Positions 26,722-38,246 of a stretch of DNA of 64,000 nucleotides are shown one piece after another; the first letter of the stretch is position 1, and each line of letters opens with the position of its first letter. The notes under the pieces were generated by a model. It had not been told where the DNA came from, did no database searches, and saw only the letters and a program-made list of their open reading frames with translations. Position numbers and translations under genes: made by a program. Source of the stretch: Photobacterium halotolerans DSM 18316 (lineage in GTDB: Bacteria > Pseudomonadota > Gammaproteobacteria > Enterobacterales > Vibrionaceae); the NCBI RefSeq assembly GCF_000425165.1, contig NZ_AULG01000025.1:20531-84530 (forward strand). Reading direction: 5' to 3'.

Positions 26722-26750
26722 AAGACCGTGGCCAAGGCTGCGGTCTTTTT
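26722..26750 (+). terminator. Terminator of rpsB-tsf
   Basis: GACCG-tg-GCC-aa-GGC-tg-CGGTC is an interrupted stem followed by TTTTT. It lies 22 bases past tsf and 42 before pyrH, and probably gives partial read-through to pyrH. Confidence 0.8.
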
Positions 26751-26791
26751 ACAACTCCATATCTCTATAGTAAGCCTGGAAGGTACAATAA

Positions 26792-27523
26792 ATGACCACG
26801 AATCCTAAACCGACTTATCAACGGATCCTGCTGAAACTGAGTGGCGAAGCGCTGCAGGGCGACGAAGGTTTTGGTATTGATGCCCATGTGCTTGATCGCA
26901 TGGCTCAGGAAATCAAAGAACTGGTAGAACTGGGCGTACAAGTGGGTCTGGTTATCGGTGGTGGTAACCTGTTCCGTGGTGCAGGTCTGGCTGCTGCGGG
27001 TATGAACCGAGTTGTGGGCGATCACATGGGTATGCTGGCGACAGTGATGAATGGCCTGGCCATGCGTGACGCGCTGCACCGTGCCTATGTGAACGCGAAA
27101 GTAATGTCAGCCATTCCGCTGAATGGTGTTTGTGACAGCTATAACTGGGCAGAAGCTATCAGCCAGCTTCGCCAGGGCCGGGTTGTGATTTTCTCTGCCG
27201 GTACAGGTAATCCTTTCTTTACAACAGATTCAGCGGCATGTCTGCGCGGTATTGAAATTGAAGCTGATGTTGTGCTGAAAGCCACAAAAGTGGACGGTGT
27301 TTACAGCGACGATCCAGTTAAAAACCCAGAAGCGGTTCTTTATGATAAGCTAGGTTATCAGGACGTTCTGGAACAAGAGCTGAAAGTCATGGATCTCGCC
27401 GCCTTCACACTGGCTCGTGACCACGGTATGCCGATTCGTGTGTTCAACATGAATAAACCTGGCGCACTGCGTAAAGTGGTGATGGGTGAGCCGGAAGGTA
27501 CCTTGATCGCTCACAGCGAGTAA
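26792..27523 (+). CDS. pyrH: Uridylate kinase
   Basis: A hexameric UMP kinase of the amino-acid-kinase fold, making UDP for nucleotide and cell-wall precursors. The 243 residues contain [12 protein letters not shown] at the N-terminus, [10 protein letters not shown], and [19 protein letters not shown]. The position rpsB-tsf-pyrH-frr is nearly universal. Confidence 0.97.
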   Translation: MTTNPKPTYQRILLKLSGEALQGDEGFGIDAHVLDRMAQEIKELVELGVQVGLVIGGGNLFRGAGLAAAGMNRVVGDHMGMLATVMNGLAMRDALHRAYVNAKVMSAIPLNGVCDSYNWAEAISQLRQGRVVIFSAGTGNPFFTTDSAACLRGIEIEADVVLKATKVDGVYSDDPVKNPEAVLYDKLGYQDVLEQELKVMDLAAFTLARDHGMPIRVFNMNKPGALRKVVMGEPEGTLIAHSE

Positions 27524-27590
27524 GGGCGTAACATATTGATAGGGTAGGAAAACAGCTTCCTGCTAAGACCGACTATTCAAGGGTACAAAC

Positions 27591-28148
27591 GTGATTAACG
27601 ATATTAAAACTGATGCGCAAACGCGCATGGATAAAAGTGTTGAAGCACTGAAAACTCAGCTGGCAAAAGTGCGTACTGGTCGTGCACATCCAAGTTTGCT
27701 GGACGGTATTCAGGTCGAATACTACGGATCCAACACACCGCTGCGCCAAGTAGCTAACGTCATCGCTGAAGATGCCCGTACCCTGGCCATTACGGTATTC
27801 GACAAGGAACTGACGCCTAAAATTGAAAAGGCGATCATGATGTCGGATCTGGGCCTGAACCCATCCTCTGCGGGTACGGTTATCCGGGTTCCACTGCCAC
27901 CATTGACGGAAGAGCGTCGTAAAGACCTGGTGAAGGTTGTTCGCGCTGAAGCGGAACAAGGCCGTGTCGCCATTCGTAATATCCGTCGTGATGCCAACGC
28001 AGAAGTGAAGGCGCTGCTGAAAGATAAAGAAATTTCAGAAGATGATGATCGTCGTGCTCAGGATGACATTCAGAAGCTGACTGATGCCGCCGTGAAGAAA
28101 ATCGATACCATTTTGGAAGCGAAAGAAAAAGAGTTGATGGAAGTTTAA
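27591..28148 (+). CDS. frr: Ribosome recycling factor
   Basis: Splits post-termination ribosomes together with EF-G. The 185-residue protein has the hallmark [15 protein letters not shown] near residues 24-38 and the C-terminal three-helix-bundle stretch. It starts with GTG at 27591. It follows pyrH by 67 bases and is followed by a strong terminator. Confidence 0.97.
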   Translation: MINDIKTDAQTRMDKSVEALKTQLAKVRTGRAHPSLLDGIQVEYYGSNTPLRQVANVIAEDARTLAITVFDKELTPKIEKAIMMSDLGLNPSSAGTVIRVPLPPLTEERRKDLVKVVRAEAEQGRVAIRNIRRDANAEVKALLKDKEISEDDDRRAQDDIQKLTDAAVKKIDTILEAKEKELMEV

Positions 28149-28190
28149 GGTTCTCCTTACTTATTATTGACTCTGGCTTGATAAGCTCTA

Positions 28191-28221
28191 AAGCGCTGTG
28201 CGTGCAGCACGGCGCTTTTTT
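28191..28221 (+). terminator. Terminator of frr
   Basis: AAGCGC-t-GTGC-gtgca-GCAC-g-GCGCTT is followed by TTTT. It separates the ribosome-related operon from uppS. Confidence 0.88.
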
Positions 28222-28235
28222 GTTGAGGGAAAAGT

Positions 28236-29003
28236 ATGACAGAGCATACAAGCAGCACTGAATGGTACACCCAGAACCTGCCCAAGCACGTGGCTATCAT
28301 TATGGATGGTAACGGGCGCTGGGCGAAGGCGAAGGGTAAAGCGCGGGTGTTTGGCCATAAAGCCGGTGTAGAAGCCGTACGTAAAACTGTCTCAGCTGCG
28401 AGCCGCCTTGGTATTCAGGTCGTGACTCTGTTTGCATTCAGCAGTGAAAACTGGCGCCGCCCGGAAGATGAAGTGTCTTTATTGATGGAACTCTTTCTGA
28501 CCGTTCTTGGCCGGGAAGTGAAGCGTCTGCACAAAAATAACATCCGCCTTAAAATTATTGGCGACACCAGCCGCTTCAGTCAGCGTCTTCAGGACAAAAT
28601 CACGGCAGCTGAAACCTTAACCGCTGCCAACACCGGCATGGTTCTGAATGTGGCGGCGAATTACGGCGGGCAATGGGACATTCTCCAGGCCACCCAGGCA
28701 CTGGCCCGAGAAGTGGCTGAGCAGGGGCTGACCCCGGATGATATCACTGAAGACATGCTGGCTGCCCGCTTATCTACCAGTGGCTTGCCTGATGTCGATC
28801 TCCTTATTCGTACCAGTGGTGAATGCCGTATCAGTAATTTTATGCTGTGGCAGACCGCCTATGCCGAGTTGTATTTCACACCGCAACTCTGGCCTGATTT
28901 TGATGAAAATACCTTAGCCGATGCCATTGCCTGGTTCATGGATCGGGAGCGTCGTTTCGGTTGTACGGGTGAACAAATAAAAAAGTTGCTGAAAGCTCAG
29001 TAA
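28236..29003 (+). CDS. uppS: Undecaprenyl diphosphate synthase
   Basis: A cis-prenyltransferase that makes the C55 lipid carrier for peptidoglycan and O-antigen. The 255 residues carry the catalytic [13 protein letters not shown] motif (Asp about residue 22), [11 protein letters not shown], and the C-terminal [19 protein letters not shown] and LWPDF signatures. It opens the envelope-biogenesis run uppS-cdsA-dxr-rseP-bamA. ATG 28236 is preceded by GAGGG. Confidence 0.97.
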   Translation: MTEHTSSTEWYTQNLPKHVAIIMDGNGRWAKAKGKARVFGHKAGVEAVRKTVSAASRLGIQVVTLFAFSSENWRRPEDEVSLLMELFLTVLGREVKRLHKNNIRLKIIGDTSRFSQRLQDKITAAETLTAANTGMVLNVAANYGGQWDILQATQALAREVAEQGLTPDDITEDMLAARLSTSGLPDVDLLIRTSGECRISNFMLWQTAYAELYFTPQLWPDFDENTLADAIAWFMDRERRFGCTGEQIKKLLKAQ

Positions 29004-29133
29004 CACCAAGATGGTAGCGTGGAAAATGGAACCCCGCTGCCATTCTGAAAACAAGCTCGTGGCTTGTTGGATTGCTGCCAAGCAAGATATTGCTGAGAAG
29101 CGACAACGATAAATAATAACGAGAGGAACAAGC

Positions 29134-29982
29134 TTGCTTAAGCAACGAATTTTGACTGCATTGGTTCTGGCGCCATTGGTGGTAGCCGGCATCTTCCTGC
29201 TCCCTTTTCCGGGTTTTATGTTGGTTATCGCAGGTATCACCCTGGCCGGCTTCTGGGAATGGACCCAGTTTGTAAATACCCGCTCACGCCTGCTGGCAAT
29301 GGTACCCCCTGTCTTAGTTTTACTGGCGTCGTTTCTGGCCCTCCCTGCTGATGCCATCGAATTGGGTAAATTACAATTTCCCCATCACATTATGTTAGCC
29401 GCCGGTGGCGCCTGGTGGTTGTTTGCCTGTTTGCTGGTCGTGACTTATCCGAACCAATCTGGCTTCTGGGTTCGTTCAACCACGCTTCGCTACCTCTTTG
29501 GTTTACTGACCCTGATTCCCTTTTTCTGGGGTGTCGTCATGCTGCGTGCCGTTAACTATGCCGAAGCTCCCTACCTGGGCGCCAAACTGGTGATGCTGGT
29601 GTGTTTACTGGTCTGGGCGGCTGACAGCGGTGCTTATTTCGCGGGTAAGCGTTTTGGCCGTCATAAAATGGCTCCCAGAGTCAGTCCGAATAAAACCCTT
29701 GAAGGGCTTGCCGGTGGTGTGGTGCTGGCCGTGGTCGTCGCATGGGCAACCGCAGAGCTGTTTGGCATTACCTTTAATAACAGTGGTGCACTGTTAGTGA
29801 CAGTGGTGCTGACTGTGATTGCCTCTGTATTTGGTGATCTGGCAGAAAGTATGCTCAAACGTGTTTCCGGAATTAAAGACAGCGGACAGATCTTACCCGG
29901 CCACGGTGGTATCCTAGACCGAATAGACAGCCTGACGGCGGCATTGCCCGTTTTTGCATTGCTCTATCTCTGGCTGATCTGA
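29134..29982 (+). CDS. cdsA: Phosphatidate cytidylyltransferase CdsA
   Basis: Makes CDP-diacylglycerol, the branch point of phospholipid synthesis. The 282-residue inner-membrane protein has about eight hydrophobic segments. The CDS signature KDSGQILPGHGGILDRIDSL-type block lies near the C-terminus. It starts with TTG at 29134 after GAGAGGAACA. It follows uppS by 130 bases; a hairpin terminator or attenuator follows. Confidence 0.95.
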   Translation: MLKQRILTALVLAPLVVAGIFLLPFPGFMLVIAGITLAGFWEWTQFVNTRSRLLAMVPPVLVLLASFLALPADAIELGKLQFPHHIMLAAGGAWWLFACLLVVTYPNQSGFWVRSTTLRYLFGLLTLIPFFWGVVMLRAVNYAEAPYLGAKLVMLVCLLVWAADSGAYFAGKRFGRHKMAPRVSPNKTLEGLAGGVVLAVVVAWATAELFGITFNNSGALLVTVVLTVIASVFGDLAESMLKRVSGIKDSGQILPGHGGILDRIDSLTAALPVFALLYLWLI

Positions 29983-29993
29983 GACCTGATTCG

Positions 29994-30030
29994 GGGGGAA
30001 GCGGGTAACCACTTCCCCCATTTTGATTTT
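29994..30030 (+). terminator. Terminator or attenuator between cdsA and dxr
   Basis: GGGGGAAG-cgggtaacca-CTTCCCCC (29994-30019) is followed by ATTTTGATTTT. The U-tract is imperfect, so partial read-through into dxr is likely. Confidence 0.75.
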
Positions 30031-30131
30031 GATACCCTTGAACGTGTGTTGACCCTCTGTTTACACACTGATGGGAAATGAACGGTAGGATTACGGCTGT
30101 GAACAGCCTGAATTCGTAAAGTAGTGAAGGT

Positions 30132-31328
30132 ATGCGTAAGTTAACCATTCTTGGAGCAACGGGGTCGGTAGGCACCAGTACCCTGGCCGTAGCGGCAAAC
30201 AATCCTGACCATTTTGAGGTAGTCGCGCTGGCGGCCGGGACAGACAGTCGTAAAATGTTTGCACTGTGCTGCCAGTGGAAGCCCAAGTTTGCTGCTATGG
30301 CCTGTGAGCAGGCCGCACGTGAATTGTCTGAGCAGTTGCAAGCTCACGGTCTGGCCACTCAGGTGCTGACAGGTGAAGCTGGCATGTGCGAAATTGCCGC
30401 ACTGGATGAAGTGGATACTGTGATGGCCGCCATCGTGGGAGCGGCCGGATTGATGCCGACTATGTCTGCGGTTAAAGCCGGCAAGCGTGTGTTGCTGGCC
30501 AACAAAGAAGCTCTGGTGATGTCTGGCCAGATGTTTATAGATGCCGTTGCGAAGTATGACGCAGAATTATTACCGGTGGACAGTGAACATAATGCTATTT
30601 ATCAGTGTCTACCTCTAGGTGTTCAAAAGCAGACCGGGCGCTGCGATCTGTCTGCGGCCGGGATCAGTAAGATTTTGCTGACCGGCTCTGGTGGCCCGTT
30701 TCGCTATACCGATCCACAGGATCTGGAGACTGTGACACCGGAAATGGCCATTGCGCATCCAAACTGGTCGATGGGACCGAAGATTTCTGTCGACTCGGCC
30801 ACTATGATGAATAAAGGGCTGGAGTACATAGAAGCCCGCTGGCTGTTTAATGCGGCCAGAGAGCAACTGGAGGTGCTGATTCATCCCCAGTCGGTTATCC
30901 ACTCTATGGTACAGTACAAAGACGGTTCTGTGATTGCGCAGATGGGGTTGCCGGATATGCAGACGCCAATTGCTTTTGCCATGGCCTATCCTGAAAGAGT
31001 GGATGCCGGCGTGAAACCGCTTGATTTTACCCGGGCGGGCGAACTGACATTTATGGCGCCGGATATGTCGCGTTATCCGTGCCTGCAGCTCGCGATAGAT
31101 GCGTGCTACAGTGGACAGGCAGCAACCACGTCGCTCAATGCGGCCAATGAGGTGGCGGTGGCGGAGTTTCTGGCCGGCGGAATACGTTTTACCGATATCG
31201 CGCGAGTAAACCAGCAAGTGCTGGAACGGATTAATCTGGCAGAGCCGCGGAGTCTGGAGTGTGTGATGGCGTTGGATGCAGAAGCACGACAGCTGGCGCA
31301 GCAAGTGATTCAGAAGGTAGCTAAATGA
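30132..31328 (+). CDS. dxr: 1-deoxy-D-xylulose 5-phosphate reductoisomerase
   Basis: The committed step of the MEP isoprenoid pathway (DXP to MEP, NADPH-dependent). The 398 residues contain the NADPH motif [12 protein letters not shown] (about 7-18), [12 protein letters not shown], the metal-site VDSEHNAI and the substrate loop [20 protein letters not shown]. It shares four bases with the start of rseP, so the two are translationally coupled. Together with uppS it feeds undecaprenol synthesis. Confidence 0.97.
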   Translation: MRKLTILGATGSVGTSTLAVAANNPDHFEVVALAAGTDSRKMFALCCQWKPKFAAMACEQAARELSEQLQAHGLATQVLTGEAGMCEIAALDEVDTVMAAIVGAAGLMPTMSAVKAGKRVLLANKEALVMSGQMFIDAVAKYDAELLPVDSEHNAIYQCLPLGVQKQTGRCDLSAAGISKILLTGSGGPFRYTDPQDLETVTPEMAIAHPNWSMGPKISVDSATMMNKGLEYIEARWLFNAAREQLEVLIHPQSVIHSMVQYKDGSVIAQMGLPDMQTPIAFAMAYPERVDAGVKPLDFTRAGELTFMAPDMSRYPCLQLAIDACYSGQAATTSLNAANEVAVAEFLAGGIRFTDIARVNQQVLERINLAEPRSLECVMALDAEARQLAQQVIQKVAK

Positions 31329-32680
31329 TGGGAATTTTGTGGAATTTGGGTGCCTTTCTCGTTGCGCTGGGTATTTTAATTGCGGTGCATGAATTCGGAC
31401 ACTTCTGGGTTGCACGCCGTTGCGGCGTGTATGTCGAGCGTTTTTCCATTGGTTTTGGTAAACCCCTCTGGCGCCGGGTCGATAAGCAAGGAACCGAATA
31501 CATACTGGCAATGATCCCACTCGGCGGCTATGTCAAAATGCTGGATGAGCGGGTTGACACTGTGCCGGCTGAACGTCGCCATCAGGCTTTCAATAACAAG
31601 TCGTTGTGGCAAAGAAGTGCCATTGTGGCGGCAGGCCCTGTTGCTAACTTTGTCTTTGCTATCTTCGCCTATTGGGTGGTGTACCTGATTGGTGTCCCTG
31701 CGGTTAAGCCGGTGATCGGAGAGGTGGCACCGCAATCAATCGCCGCTCAGGCCGGTATTGAAAGCGGCATGGAACTTAAGTCAGTTTCCGGCATCCAAAC
31801 TCCGGATTGGGAATCCGTCAATATGGCCATGATAAGCCATATTGGTGATGATGAGATGACGCTGACAGCCGTGCCGTCGGAAGAGTCTTACGAAAAGACA
31901 TTCAATCTGGATTTGCGTAACTGGTCTTTTGACCCGGAAAGTGAGCGTATACTGACGACTCTGGGTCTCACCCCGTTTTCACCGCCGATCACGCTGGAAA
32001 TTGGTCAGCTGGTGGATAACGGAGCGGCCAAAAAAGCCGGCTTCGAAATAGGGGATACGATTGTCGCTATCGACAAGCAGCCGATTACACAATGGCAGCA
32101 GGTGGTTGATGCGGTTCGCTCCAGCCCGGATCAAGCGCTGACTGTTCAGCTGCGCCGTGGTGACGAGCTGGTAGAAGCCTCCTTGACGCCTATCAGCAAA
32201 GAGTTGCCGAGCGGCGAGTGGGTTGGATATGCTGGCTTCGCACCTGTGATGTCAGAGTGGCCAGCGGATCAGCGTTTTGTTCGTCAGTATGGACCGATTG
32301 AGGCCATTGGCGAAGCGACCGGGAAAACCTGGCAACTGGTGACACTGACCTTTGACATGGTAACCAAGCTGGTGACCGGGGATGTGGCACTGAAGAATTT
32401 AAGCGGCCCGATTTCTATCGCCAAAGGTGCGGGAACAACGGCTGATTATGGCATAGTGTACTTTTTGGGTTTTCTGGCTTTAATTAGCGTTAACCTGGGT
32501 ATAGTGAACCTGTTGCCGCTGCCTGTGCTGGATGGTGGGCATTTACTCTTTTTTGCAATTGAAGCTGTGACACGACGTCCGGTTTCAGAGCGTATACAGG
32601 ATCTTGGCTACCGTCTTGGATCTGTGATTTTAGTCGTTTTGATGGCTGTAGCGCTCATAAATGATTTTACCCGCCTTTAA
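31325..32680 (+). CDS. rseP: Site-2 protease RseP
   Basis: An inner-membrane zinc metalloprotease that cleaves anti-sigma factor RseA within the membrane to release sigma-E. The 451 residues include the active site HEFGH (residues 22-26) in the first transmembrane helix, two PDZ domains (about 115-305), and the C-terminal [16 protein letters not shown] motif whose Asp is the third zinc ligand. Two consecutive ATG codons (31325, 31328) can start it; the first overlaps the dxr stop. Confidence 0.96.
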   Translation: MMGILWNLGAFLVALGILIAVHEFGHFWVARRCGVYVERFSIGFGKPLWRRVDKQGTEYILAMIPLGGYVKMLDERVDTVPAERRHQAFNNKSLWQRSAIVAAGPVANFVFAIFAYWVVYLIGVPAVKPVIGEVAPQSIAAQAGIESGMELKSVSGIQTPDWESVNMAMISHIGDDEMTLTAVPSEESYEKTFNLDLRNWSFDPESERILTTLGLTPFSPPITLEIGQLVDNGAAKKAGFEIGDTIVAIDKQPITQWQQVVDAVRSSPDQALTVQLRRGDELVEASLTPISKELPSGEWVGYAGFAPVMSEWPADQRFVRQYGPIEAIGEATGKTWQLVTLTFDMVTKLVTGDVALKNLSGPISIAKGAGTTADYGIVYFLGFLALISVNLGIVNLLPLPVLDGGHLLFFAIEAVTRRPVSERIQDLGYRLGSVILVVLMAVALINDFTRL

Positions 32681-32716
32681 TAAGTGCGTTTTTAGCAAGG
32701 AATAATCAGAACAGTA

Positions 32717-35134
32717 ATGGCGATGAAGAAACTGTTAGTCGCATCCCTCTTGCTTGGCAGCAGTGTGGTACATGCGGAACAATTTGTGGTGGATGATATC
32801 CGCTTTGAGGGATTACAGCGTGTAGCCTTGGGGGCTGCTTTGCTGAAAACGCCTGTCAGAATTGGTGATTCGGTCGATGAACGTGACGTCGCGGATATGA
32901 TTCAGGCCTTGTTTGCTTCAGGTAATTTTGAAGATATTCAGGTTTTTCGTGACGGTAATGCTCTGGTGGTGAAAGTCATTGAACGCCCGACCATTGCCAG
33001 CATTACGTTTTCTGGCAACAAGGCAATCAAAGACGAGCAGCTCCAGGAAAACCTCAATGCGTCTAAAATCAGCGTGGGTGAAGCACTGGATCGCACGACT
33101 CTGAGCAAGATTGAAAAGGGCCTGGAAGATTTCTACTACAGCGTGGGTAAGTACAACGCCAGTGTTAAGGCCGTTGTGACCCCTTTGCCCCGAAATCGCG
33201 CTGACCTGAAATTTGTCTTTACCGAAGGCGTATCGGCGAAAATTCAGCAAATTAATTTCATTGGTAACAGGGTGTTTACCGATGAAGATCTGCGCGACAA
33301 ATTCAATCTGCAGGCCGACGTGCCCTGGTGGAACTTCCTGGCCGATGAAAAGTATCAGAAACAGGTGCTGGCTGGTGATCTGGAAACCCTGCGTTCGCAG
33401 TACCTCAACAACGGTTACCTGAAATACAAGCTTGAATCGACCCATGTGTCTATCTCCCCGGATAAGAAAGGGGTATACATCACCCTGAATATCAATGAAG
33501 GCCAGCAGTATACTGTCAAGGGCGTTAAATTCCGCGGTAACCTGGTTGGTGCACAGGGCGAACTGGCCGGACTGGTCACCTTTAAAGAGGGTGATATCTA
33601 TAACGGCGCGAAAGTCACTGGGTTGGAAGAATCGATAAAACGCCGGCTTGGCGAGTTAGGTTATGCCTACCCGCAGGTGAATACCATTCCAGAGTTTGAC
33701 GATACCAATCAGCAGGTGTCCCTGCTGGTGAACGTTGAGCCAGGCAAACGTATCTATGTGCGCAATATTGCTTTCTCTGGCAATACCTCAACCCAGGACG
33801 AAGTGCTGCGCCGCGAAATGCGCCAGATGGAAGGCAGCTGGCTTAACTCGAAATCGATTGAACTGGGTAAAGAGCGTCTGAACCGCACCGGATTCTTTGA
33901 ATCGGTTGATGTACAGACAGTGCGTGTGCCGGGCACCGAAGATCAGGTCGATGTTCAGTACAAGGTGAAAGAAGCCAACGCTGGTAATATCAACTTCGGT
34001 GTCGGTTATGGTACCGAATCCGGGGTTTCTTTCCAGGCCGGTATCCAGCAGGATAACTTCCTGGGAACCGGTAACCGTTTCGGCATCAGTGCCATGATGA
34101 ACGATTACCAGAAAAACGTGAGCGTTGAGTACCGCGACCCGTATTTCACGCTGGATGGTATCAGCCTGGGCGGCAAAGTGTACTACAACGAGTTTGAAGC
34201 CTCTGACGCCAATATTTCTGACTATACCAACCAGAGTTACGGCGCCAGTCTGACCTGGGGTTTCCCGTACGATGAACTGAATTTCTTTGAATTTGGCCTG
34301 GGTTATGACCATAACAAGATCTCGAATACGGAAGAGTATTATCAGATCGAAAAATTCAAACAGATTCATGACTTTGATCAGGCAAATACCTCCATTGAGC
34401 TGGATGATTTTGACTGGTCGGTTTCCTGGACCCGCAATAACCTGAACCGGGGGTTCTTCCCGACAGCAGGTAACCATCAGCGTGCTACCTTCCGCATGAC
34501 AGTACCGGGCTCAGATGCCCAGTATTTTAAAGCGCAGTATGATGTCCGCCAGTACTTCCCGTTAACTCAGGAACAGGACTTTACTCTGTTGCTTCGCGGC
34601 CGGCTGGGCTATGGTAATGGTTACGGCACAACGGATAATGGCAGCGATCAGCTGTTGCCGTTTTATGAAAACTTCTATGCGGGTGGCTTCTCTACCCTGC
34701 GGGGGTTCCGTTCCAACACTGTGGGTCCGAAAGCTGTCTACGTTGGTGGCTGTGACAGCGGTGGTAGCATAGGTGGCAATAACAGCTGTGCGACTGGTTC
34801 TGATGATGCGGCGGGCGGTAATGCTGTCGCACTGGCCAGTGTGGAGCTGATTGTCCCGACGCCGTTTGCTTCTGAAGAAGCCAGGAACCAGATCCGTACC
34901 AGCCTGTTTATTGATGCCGGTAACGTGTGGGACACAGAATACGATTTGAGCGGACAGGACGGCGATTTTCTGTATGACTATTCAGATCCTTTCCTGATCC
35001 GTGCTTCATATGGTGCGGCTCTGCAGTGGATGTCTCCGATGGGACCTCTGGTCTTTTCGGTAGCGAGGCCACTTAAGAAATACGATGGTGATGACGAAGA
35101 ATTCTTCACCTTTACCATCGGACGCACATTCTAA
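32717..35134 (+). CDS. bamA: Outer-membrane protein assembly factor BamA
   Basis: The core of the BAM complex that inserts beta-barrel proteins. The 805 residues comprise a signal peptide (about 1-21, cleavage after VHA), five POTRA domains (about 22-420) and a C-terminal 16-strand barrel. The loop-6 motif [16 protein letters not shown] is present, followed by a glycine/serine-rich segment with two cysteines as in E. coli. The terminal residue is Phe (TIGRTF), the usual outer-membrane signal. It is between rseP and skp. Confidence 0.97.
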   Translation: MAMKKLLVASLLLGSSVVHAEQFVVDDIRFEGLQRVALGAALLKTPVRIGDSVDERDVADMIQALFASGNFEDIQVFRDGNALVVKVIERPTIASITFSGNKAIKDEQLQENLNASKISVGEALDRTTLSKIEKGLEDFYYSVGKYNASVKAVVTPLPRNRADLKFVFTEGVSAKIQQINFIGNRVFTDEDLRDKFNLQADVPWWNFLADEKYQKQVLAGDLETLRSQYLNNGYLKYKLESTHVSISPDKKGVYITLNINEGQQYTVKGVKFRGNLVGAQGELAGLVTFKEGDIYNGAKVTGLEESIKRRLGELGYAYPQVNTIPEFDDTNQQVSLLVNVEPGKRIYVRNIAFSGNTSTQDEVLRREMRQMEGSWLNSKSIELGKERLNRTGFFESVDVQTVRVPGTEDQVDVQYKVKEANAGNINFGVGYGTESGVSFQAGIQQDNFLGTGNRFGISAMMNDYQKNVSVEYRDPYFTLDGISLGGKVYYNEFEASDANISDYTNQSYGASLTWGFPYDELNFFEFGLGYDHNKISNTEEYYQIEKFKQIHDFDQANTSIELDDFDWSVSWTRNNLNRGFFPTAGNHQRATFRMTVPGSDAQYFKAQYDVRQYFPLTQEQDFTLLLRGRLGYGNGYGTTDNGSDQLLPFYENFYAGGFSTLRGFRSNTVGPKAVYVGGCDSGGSIGGNNSCATGSDDAAGGNAVALASVELIVPTPFASEEARNQIRTSLFIDAGNVWDTEYDLSGQDGDFLYDYSDPFLIRASYGAALQWMSPMGPLVFSVARPLKKYDGDDEEFFTFTIGRTF

Positions 35135-35153
35135 CCCTTTAAGGAGAGAGCCT

Positions 35154-35663
35154 TTGAAACAGTGGATTAAAGCAGCCGGTCTTAGCCTGGTCGTTCTTTC
35201 ATCATCTATGTACACCCAGGCAGCGGCAGCGGCCGAGAAGGTAGGTTACGTTGCTACGGCTCAAGCCATGGCGCAACTGGCGCAGCGATACAATTTACAG
35301 GACAAGCTGCGTAACGAGTTCCAGGGACGGGTAACAGAATTACGGTCGCTGGAAACCAATATCAAATCCAAGCTGGAAAAGCTCAAGCGTGATGGTCAGC
35401 TGATGAGTGCCAGCGACAAGTCTAAGTTGCAAAATGAATTGCAGACACTGGATGGTCAGTTCAAGCAAAAAGCGCGTGCCCTGCAGGAAGATCAGTCGCG
35501 TCGTGCGTCGGAAGAGCAGCAAAAGCTGGCCATGAAACTGCGTACCGCCATTCAGGATGTGGCTAAACGTGAAGGCTACGATATGGTCGTTGATGGGCAG
35601 GCAATCCTGTTTGCCAACCCTAAAGATGATCTGTCTGCGAAAGTAATGTCAGCAGTGAAATAA
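35154..35663 (+). CDS. skp: Periplasmic chaperone Skp (OmpH)
   Basis: A trimeric jellyfish-like chaperone that carries unfolded outer-membrane proteins to BAM. TTG 35154 preceded by AAGGAGAG is the real start (MKQWIKAAGLSLVV). It gives a signal peptide (about 1-25, ending AAAAA) and a 169-residue precursor, close to E. coli. An earlier in-frame start inside bamA would spoil the signal peptide. The middle is a long coiled coil (about residues 55-130). It lies 19 bases after bamA and is cotranscribed. Confidence 0.94.
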   Translation: MKQWIKAAGLSLVVLSSSMYTQAAAAAEKVGYVATAQAMAQLAQRYNLQDKLRNEFQGRVTELRSLETNIKSKLEKLKRDGQLMSASDKSKLQNELQTLDGQFKQKARALQEDQSRRASEEQQKLAMKLRTAIQDVAKREGYDMVVDGQAILFANPKDDLSAKVMSAVK

Positions 35664-35872
35664 GCTGCTTTTGTTTCACTGAGTGCCAGCGAGTGAGTAC
35701 ACCGGAAAGGGAATAACGGCCCGTCTGGTGTATTCGCTGTTAGTGTCCATAATGACATTATTATGTGAACATTGTTCAAATTGTGGGCGTTTCTGCGTTA
35801 TCCCTTTGCATTGTCTCTTACTCCGCAGATAATAAGGCGCAGTACGTACAAAACGAAATATTAAGGTAAATA

Positions 35873-36901
35873 ATGGCTGCATTGACGCTTGCTGCATTAG
35901 CAGAAAAATTAGGTGCGGAGCTGCGTGGTGACGCAGCGGCCGAAGTCACAGCAATTGCAGGGTTGGGCCAGGCAGGCTCCGGCCAGATCACTTTCCTTTC
36001 CAGCAGTAAATACCGTCAGCACCTGCAAGCGTGCAAGGCGACAGCGGTGATGCTGACCCCGGCTGATGCTGAATATTTCGACGGTAATGCACTGATCGTT
36101 AAAGATCCCTATCTGTCTTATGCCAAAGTGGCTCAATTGCTCGATTCCACACCAGCCAGTGCGGTCGATATAGCGCCATCAGCGTATATCGCTCCTGATG
36201 CCGTGTTGGGTGAGGGGGTCGCTGTTGGTCATAATGCCGTGATCGAATCTGGTGTGGTACTGGGCGACCATGTTCAGGTTGGTCCCGGCTGCTTTGTCGG
36301 TAAAGATGCGCGCCTTGGCAGTCGCACTAAGCTGTGGGCCAATGTCAGTATTTATCACAATGTTGTGCTGGGTGACGACTGCCTGGTTCAGTCGGGGACT
36401 GTGATTGGCTCTGATGGTTTTGGTTATGCGAACGATAAAGGCCAGTGGCAAAAAATTCCTCAGCTGGGCACAGTGCGTATTGGCAACAGAGTAGAGATCG
36501 GAGCTTGTACCACTATTGATCGTGGTGCGCTTGAGGATACCCTGATCGCTGATGGTGTTATCATTGATAACCAGTGCCAGATTGCCCATAACGTTTCCAT
36601 TGGTGAAAATACTGCCATTGCAGGCGCCACGGTTATGGCAGGCAGTCTGAAAGTCGGTAAACATTGTTTTATTGGCGGAGCCAGTGTGTTCAATGGCCAT
36701 ATGGAAATTACCGATGGCGTGACTGTGACAGGTATGGCAATGGTCATGCGACCAATTACCGAGCCTGGCGTGTATTCATCCGGTATCCCACTACAGACTA
36801 ACCGGGAATGGCGTAAAACGGCGGCACGTGTTCTGAAAATTGAAGAAATGAATAAGCGATTGAAATCTGTAGAGAAAAAACTCGAAAAAGAGAATCAGTA
36901 G
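35873..36901 (+). CDS. lpxD: UDP-3-O-(3-hydroxymyristoyl)glucosamine N-acyltransferase LpxD
   Basis: The third step of lipid A synthesis. The 342 residues comprise an N-terminal uridine-binding domain (about 1-100), then a left-handed beta helix of hexapeptide repeats (about 105-310, for example [17 protein letters not shown]). The catalytic His lies in [16 protein letters not shown], and a C-terminal helix follows. It is 209 bases after skp; that gap holds no gene I can see, only an AT-rich stretch that probably contains a promoter. Confidence 0.96.
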   Translation: MAALTLAALAEKLGAELRGDAAAEVTAIAGLGQAGSGQITFLSSSKYRQHLQACKATAVMLTPADAEYFDGNALIVKDPYLSYAKVAQLLDSTPASAVDIAPSAYIAPDAVLGEGVAVGHNAVIESGVVLGDHVQVGPGCFVGKDARLGSRTKLWANVSIYHNVVLGDDCLVQSGTVIGSDGFGYANDKGQWQKIPQLGTVRIGNRVEIGACTTIDRGALEDTLIADGVIIDNQCQIAHNVSIGENTAIAGATVMAGSLKVGKHCFIGGASVFNGHMEITDGVTVTGMAMVMRPITEPGVYSSGIPLQTNREWRKTAARVLKIEEMNKRLKSVEKKLEKENQ

Positions 36902-37004
36902 TTTTTCGTTCTCATTTTGCCGCTTCGGGCCTGCGTCAGCTAACGCGTAGGCCGCTTACGTTTTTGTCCGGCGCTTTATTAACTTTTTAGACAGGAATGC
37001 AGTT

Positions 37005-37460
37005 TTGACTAGCGAAAACAAAACGCTGAATATCACCGAGATCCAAGCTCTTCTTCCGCACCGTTATCCTTTTCTGATGGTTGATCGTGTTGTTAACTAC
37101 GAAGAAGGCAAAACACTGACAGCGATTAAAAACGTTTCCGTCAATGAGCCGCAATTTACCGGCCACTTCCCGAAAATGCCTGTTTTTCCTGGTGTACTGA
37201 TTCTTGAAGCCATGGCACAGGCCACTGGCTTGCTGGCGTTTAAAACCTTTGGTGCCCCGGCAGAAAATGAACTGTATTACTTTGCCAGCATTGATAATGC
37301 GAAATTCCGTAAACCCGTTGGCCCTGGTGACCAGCTGGTGATTGAAGTGGAATTCCTGAAAGAGCGCCGCGGTATTGCCATGTTTAATGGCATTGCGAAA
37401 GTGGACGGCGATGTTGTGTGTTCTGCTGAGTTGAAATGCGCGAGACGAGAGTTTTCATGA
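37005..37460 (+). CDS. fabZ: 3-hydroxyacyl-ACP dehydratase FabZ
   Basis: A hot-dog-fold dehydratase of type II fatty-acid synthesis. The 151 residues contain the catalytic [20 protein letters not shown] segment with His and Glu. The start is TTG 37005 ([13 protein letters not shown]), following ACAGGAA. Its stop overlaps the lpxA start by four bases, linking membrane lipid and lipid A synthesis, which compete for hydroxymyristoyl-ACP. Confidence 0.96.
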   Translation: MTSENKTLNITEIQALLPHRYPFLMVDRVVNYEEGKTLTAIKNVSVNEPQFTGHFPKMPVFPGVLILEAMAQATGLLAFKTFGAPAENELYYFASIDNAKFRKPVGPGDQLVIEVEFLKERRGIAMFNGIAKVDGDVVCSAELKCARREFS

Positions 37461-38245
37461 TTCACGAAACAGCACAAATTCACCCATCGGCGGTGATTGA
37501 AGACGGTGTGATAATCGGAGCCAATGTGACCGTTGGCCCTTTTACCTACATTGGCAAAGATGTCGAAATTGGCGACGGCAATGAGATCATGTCGCACGTT
37601 GTGATCAAAGGCCCGACCACGATTGGCAAGGATAATCGCATTTTTCCTTATGCGATTGTCGGTGAAGAGTGCCAGGACAAGAAATACAACGGTGAACCGA
37701 CGCGCCTGGAAATTGGCGATCGCAATGTGATCCGCGAAAGCGTACAGATCCATCGCGGCACGGTACAGGATAAAGGCGTCACTATTATTGGTGATGACAA
37801 CCTGCTGTGTGTCAATGCTCACGTTGCTCACGATGTCGTGATTGGTAATCACACCCATATTGGTAACAACTCAATTCTGGGTGGCCATGTGGTGGTTGGC
37901 GATTACGCCGGCGTGATGGCGCTGTCAGCCATTCATCCATTCTGTAATGTGGGCGCGTACAGCTATGTCGGTGGCTGTTCTGCCGTGGTGCAGGACGTGC
38001 CGCCTTATGTCCTGGCCCAGGGTAACCATGCCACACCGTTCGGACTGAACATTGTAGGTTTGCAGCGTAATGGCTTTGAAAAGCCTGAAATCCATGCGCT
38101 GCGTCGTGCCTATAAAGAGATTTACCGCTCGGGTAAAACGCAGACCGAGGTGAAGCCGGTACTGGAAGAGATGGCGAAAGACTGGCCGTCAGTTGGCCTG
38201 TTGCTGGATGCTCTGAACAATACCGAACGCGGAATTATTCGCTGA
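37457..38245 (+). CDS. lpxA: UDP-N-acetylglucosamine acyltransferase LpxA
   Basis: The first step of lipid A synthesis. ATG 37457 gives 262 residues, identical in length to E. coli. Hexapeptide-repeat beta helix up to about residue 190, with the catalytic His in [17 protein letters not shown] context (visible as [17 protein letters not shown]), then a helical C-terminal domain. The frame is open seven codons upstream, but that lies inside fabZ. One base separates it from lpxB. Confidence 0.96.
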   Translation: MIHETAQIHPSAVIEDGVIIGANVTVGPFTYIGKDVEIGDGNEIMSHVVIKGPTTIGKDNRIFPYAIVGEECQDKKYNGEPTRLEIGDRNVIRESVQIHRGTVQDKGVTIIGDDNLLCVNAHVAHDVVIGNHTHIGNNSILGGHVVVGDYAGVMALSAIHPFCNVGAYSYVGGCSAVVQDVPPYVLAQGNHATPFGLNIVGLQRNGFEKPEIHALRRAYKEIYRSGKTQTEVKPVLEEMAKDWPSVGLLLDALNNTERGIIR

Positions 38246-38246
38246 T

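Noticed and set aside
30615..31520. 301-codon frame antisense to dxr and rseP.
   Set aside because: Spans the junction of two clear plus-strand genes and has no recognisable protein features.
35752..35800. Possible sigma-E promoter before lpxD (GAACAT followed by TTTCTG).
   Set aside because: The -35 element is weak and the spacing and -10 are not convincing, although sigma-E control of this region would be biologically sensible.
36100..38000. Repetitive sequence within lpxD and lpxA.
   Set aside because: These are protein hexapeptide repeats of the left-handed beta helix, not DNA repeats.
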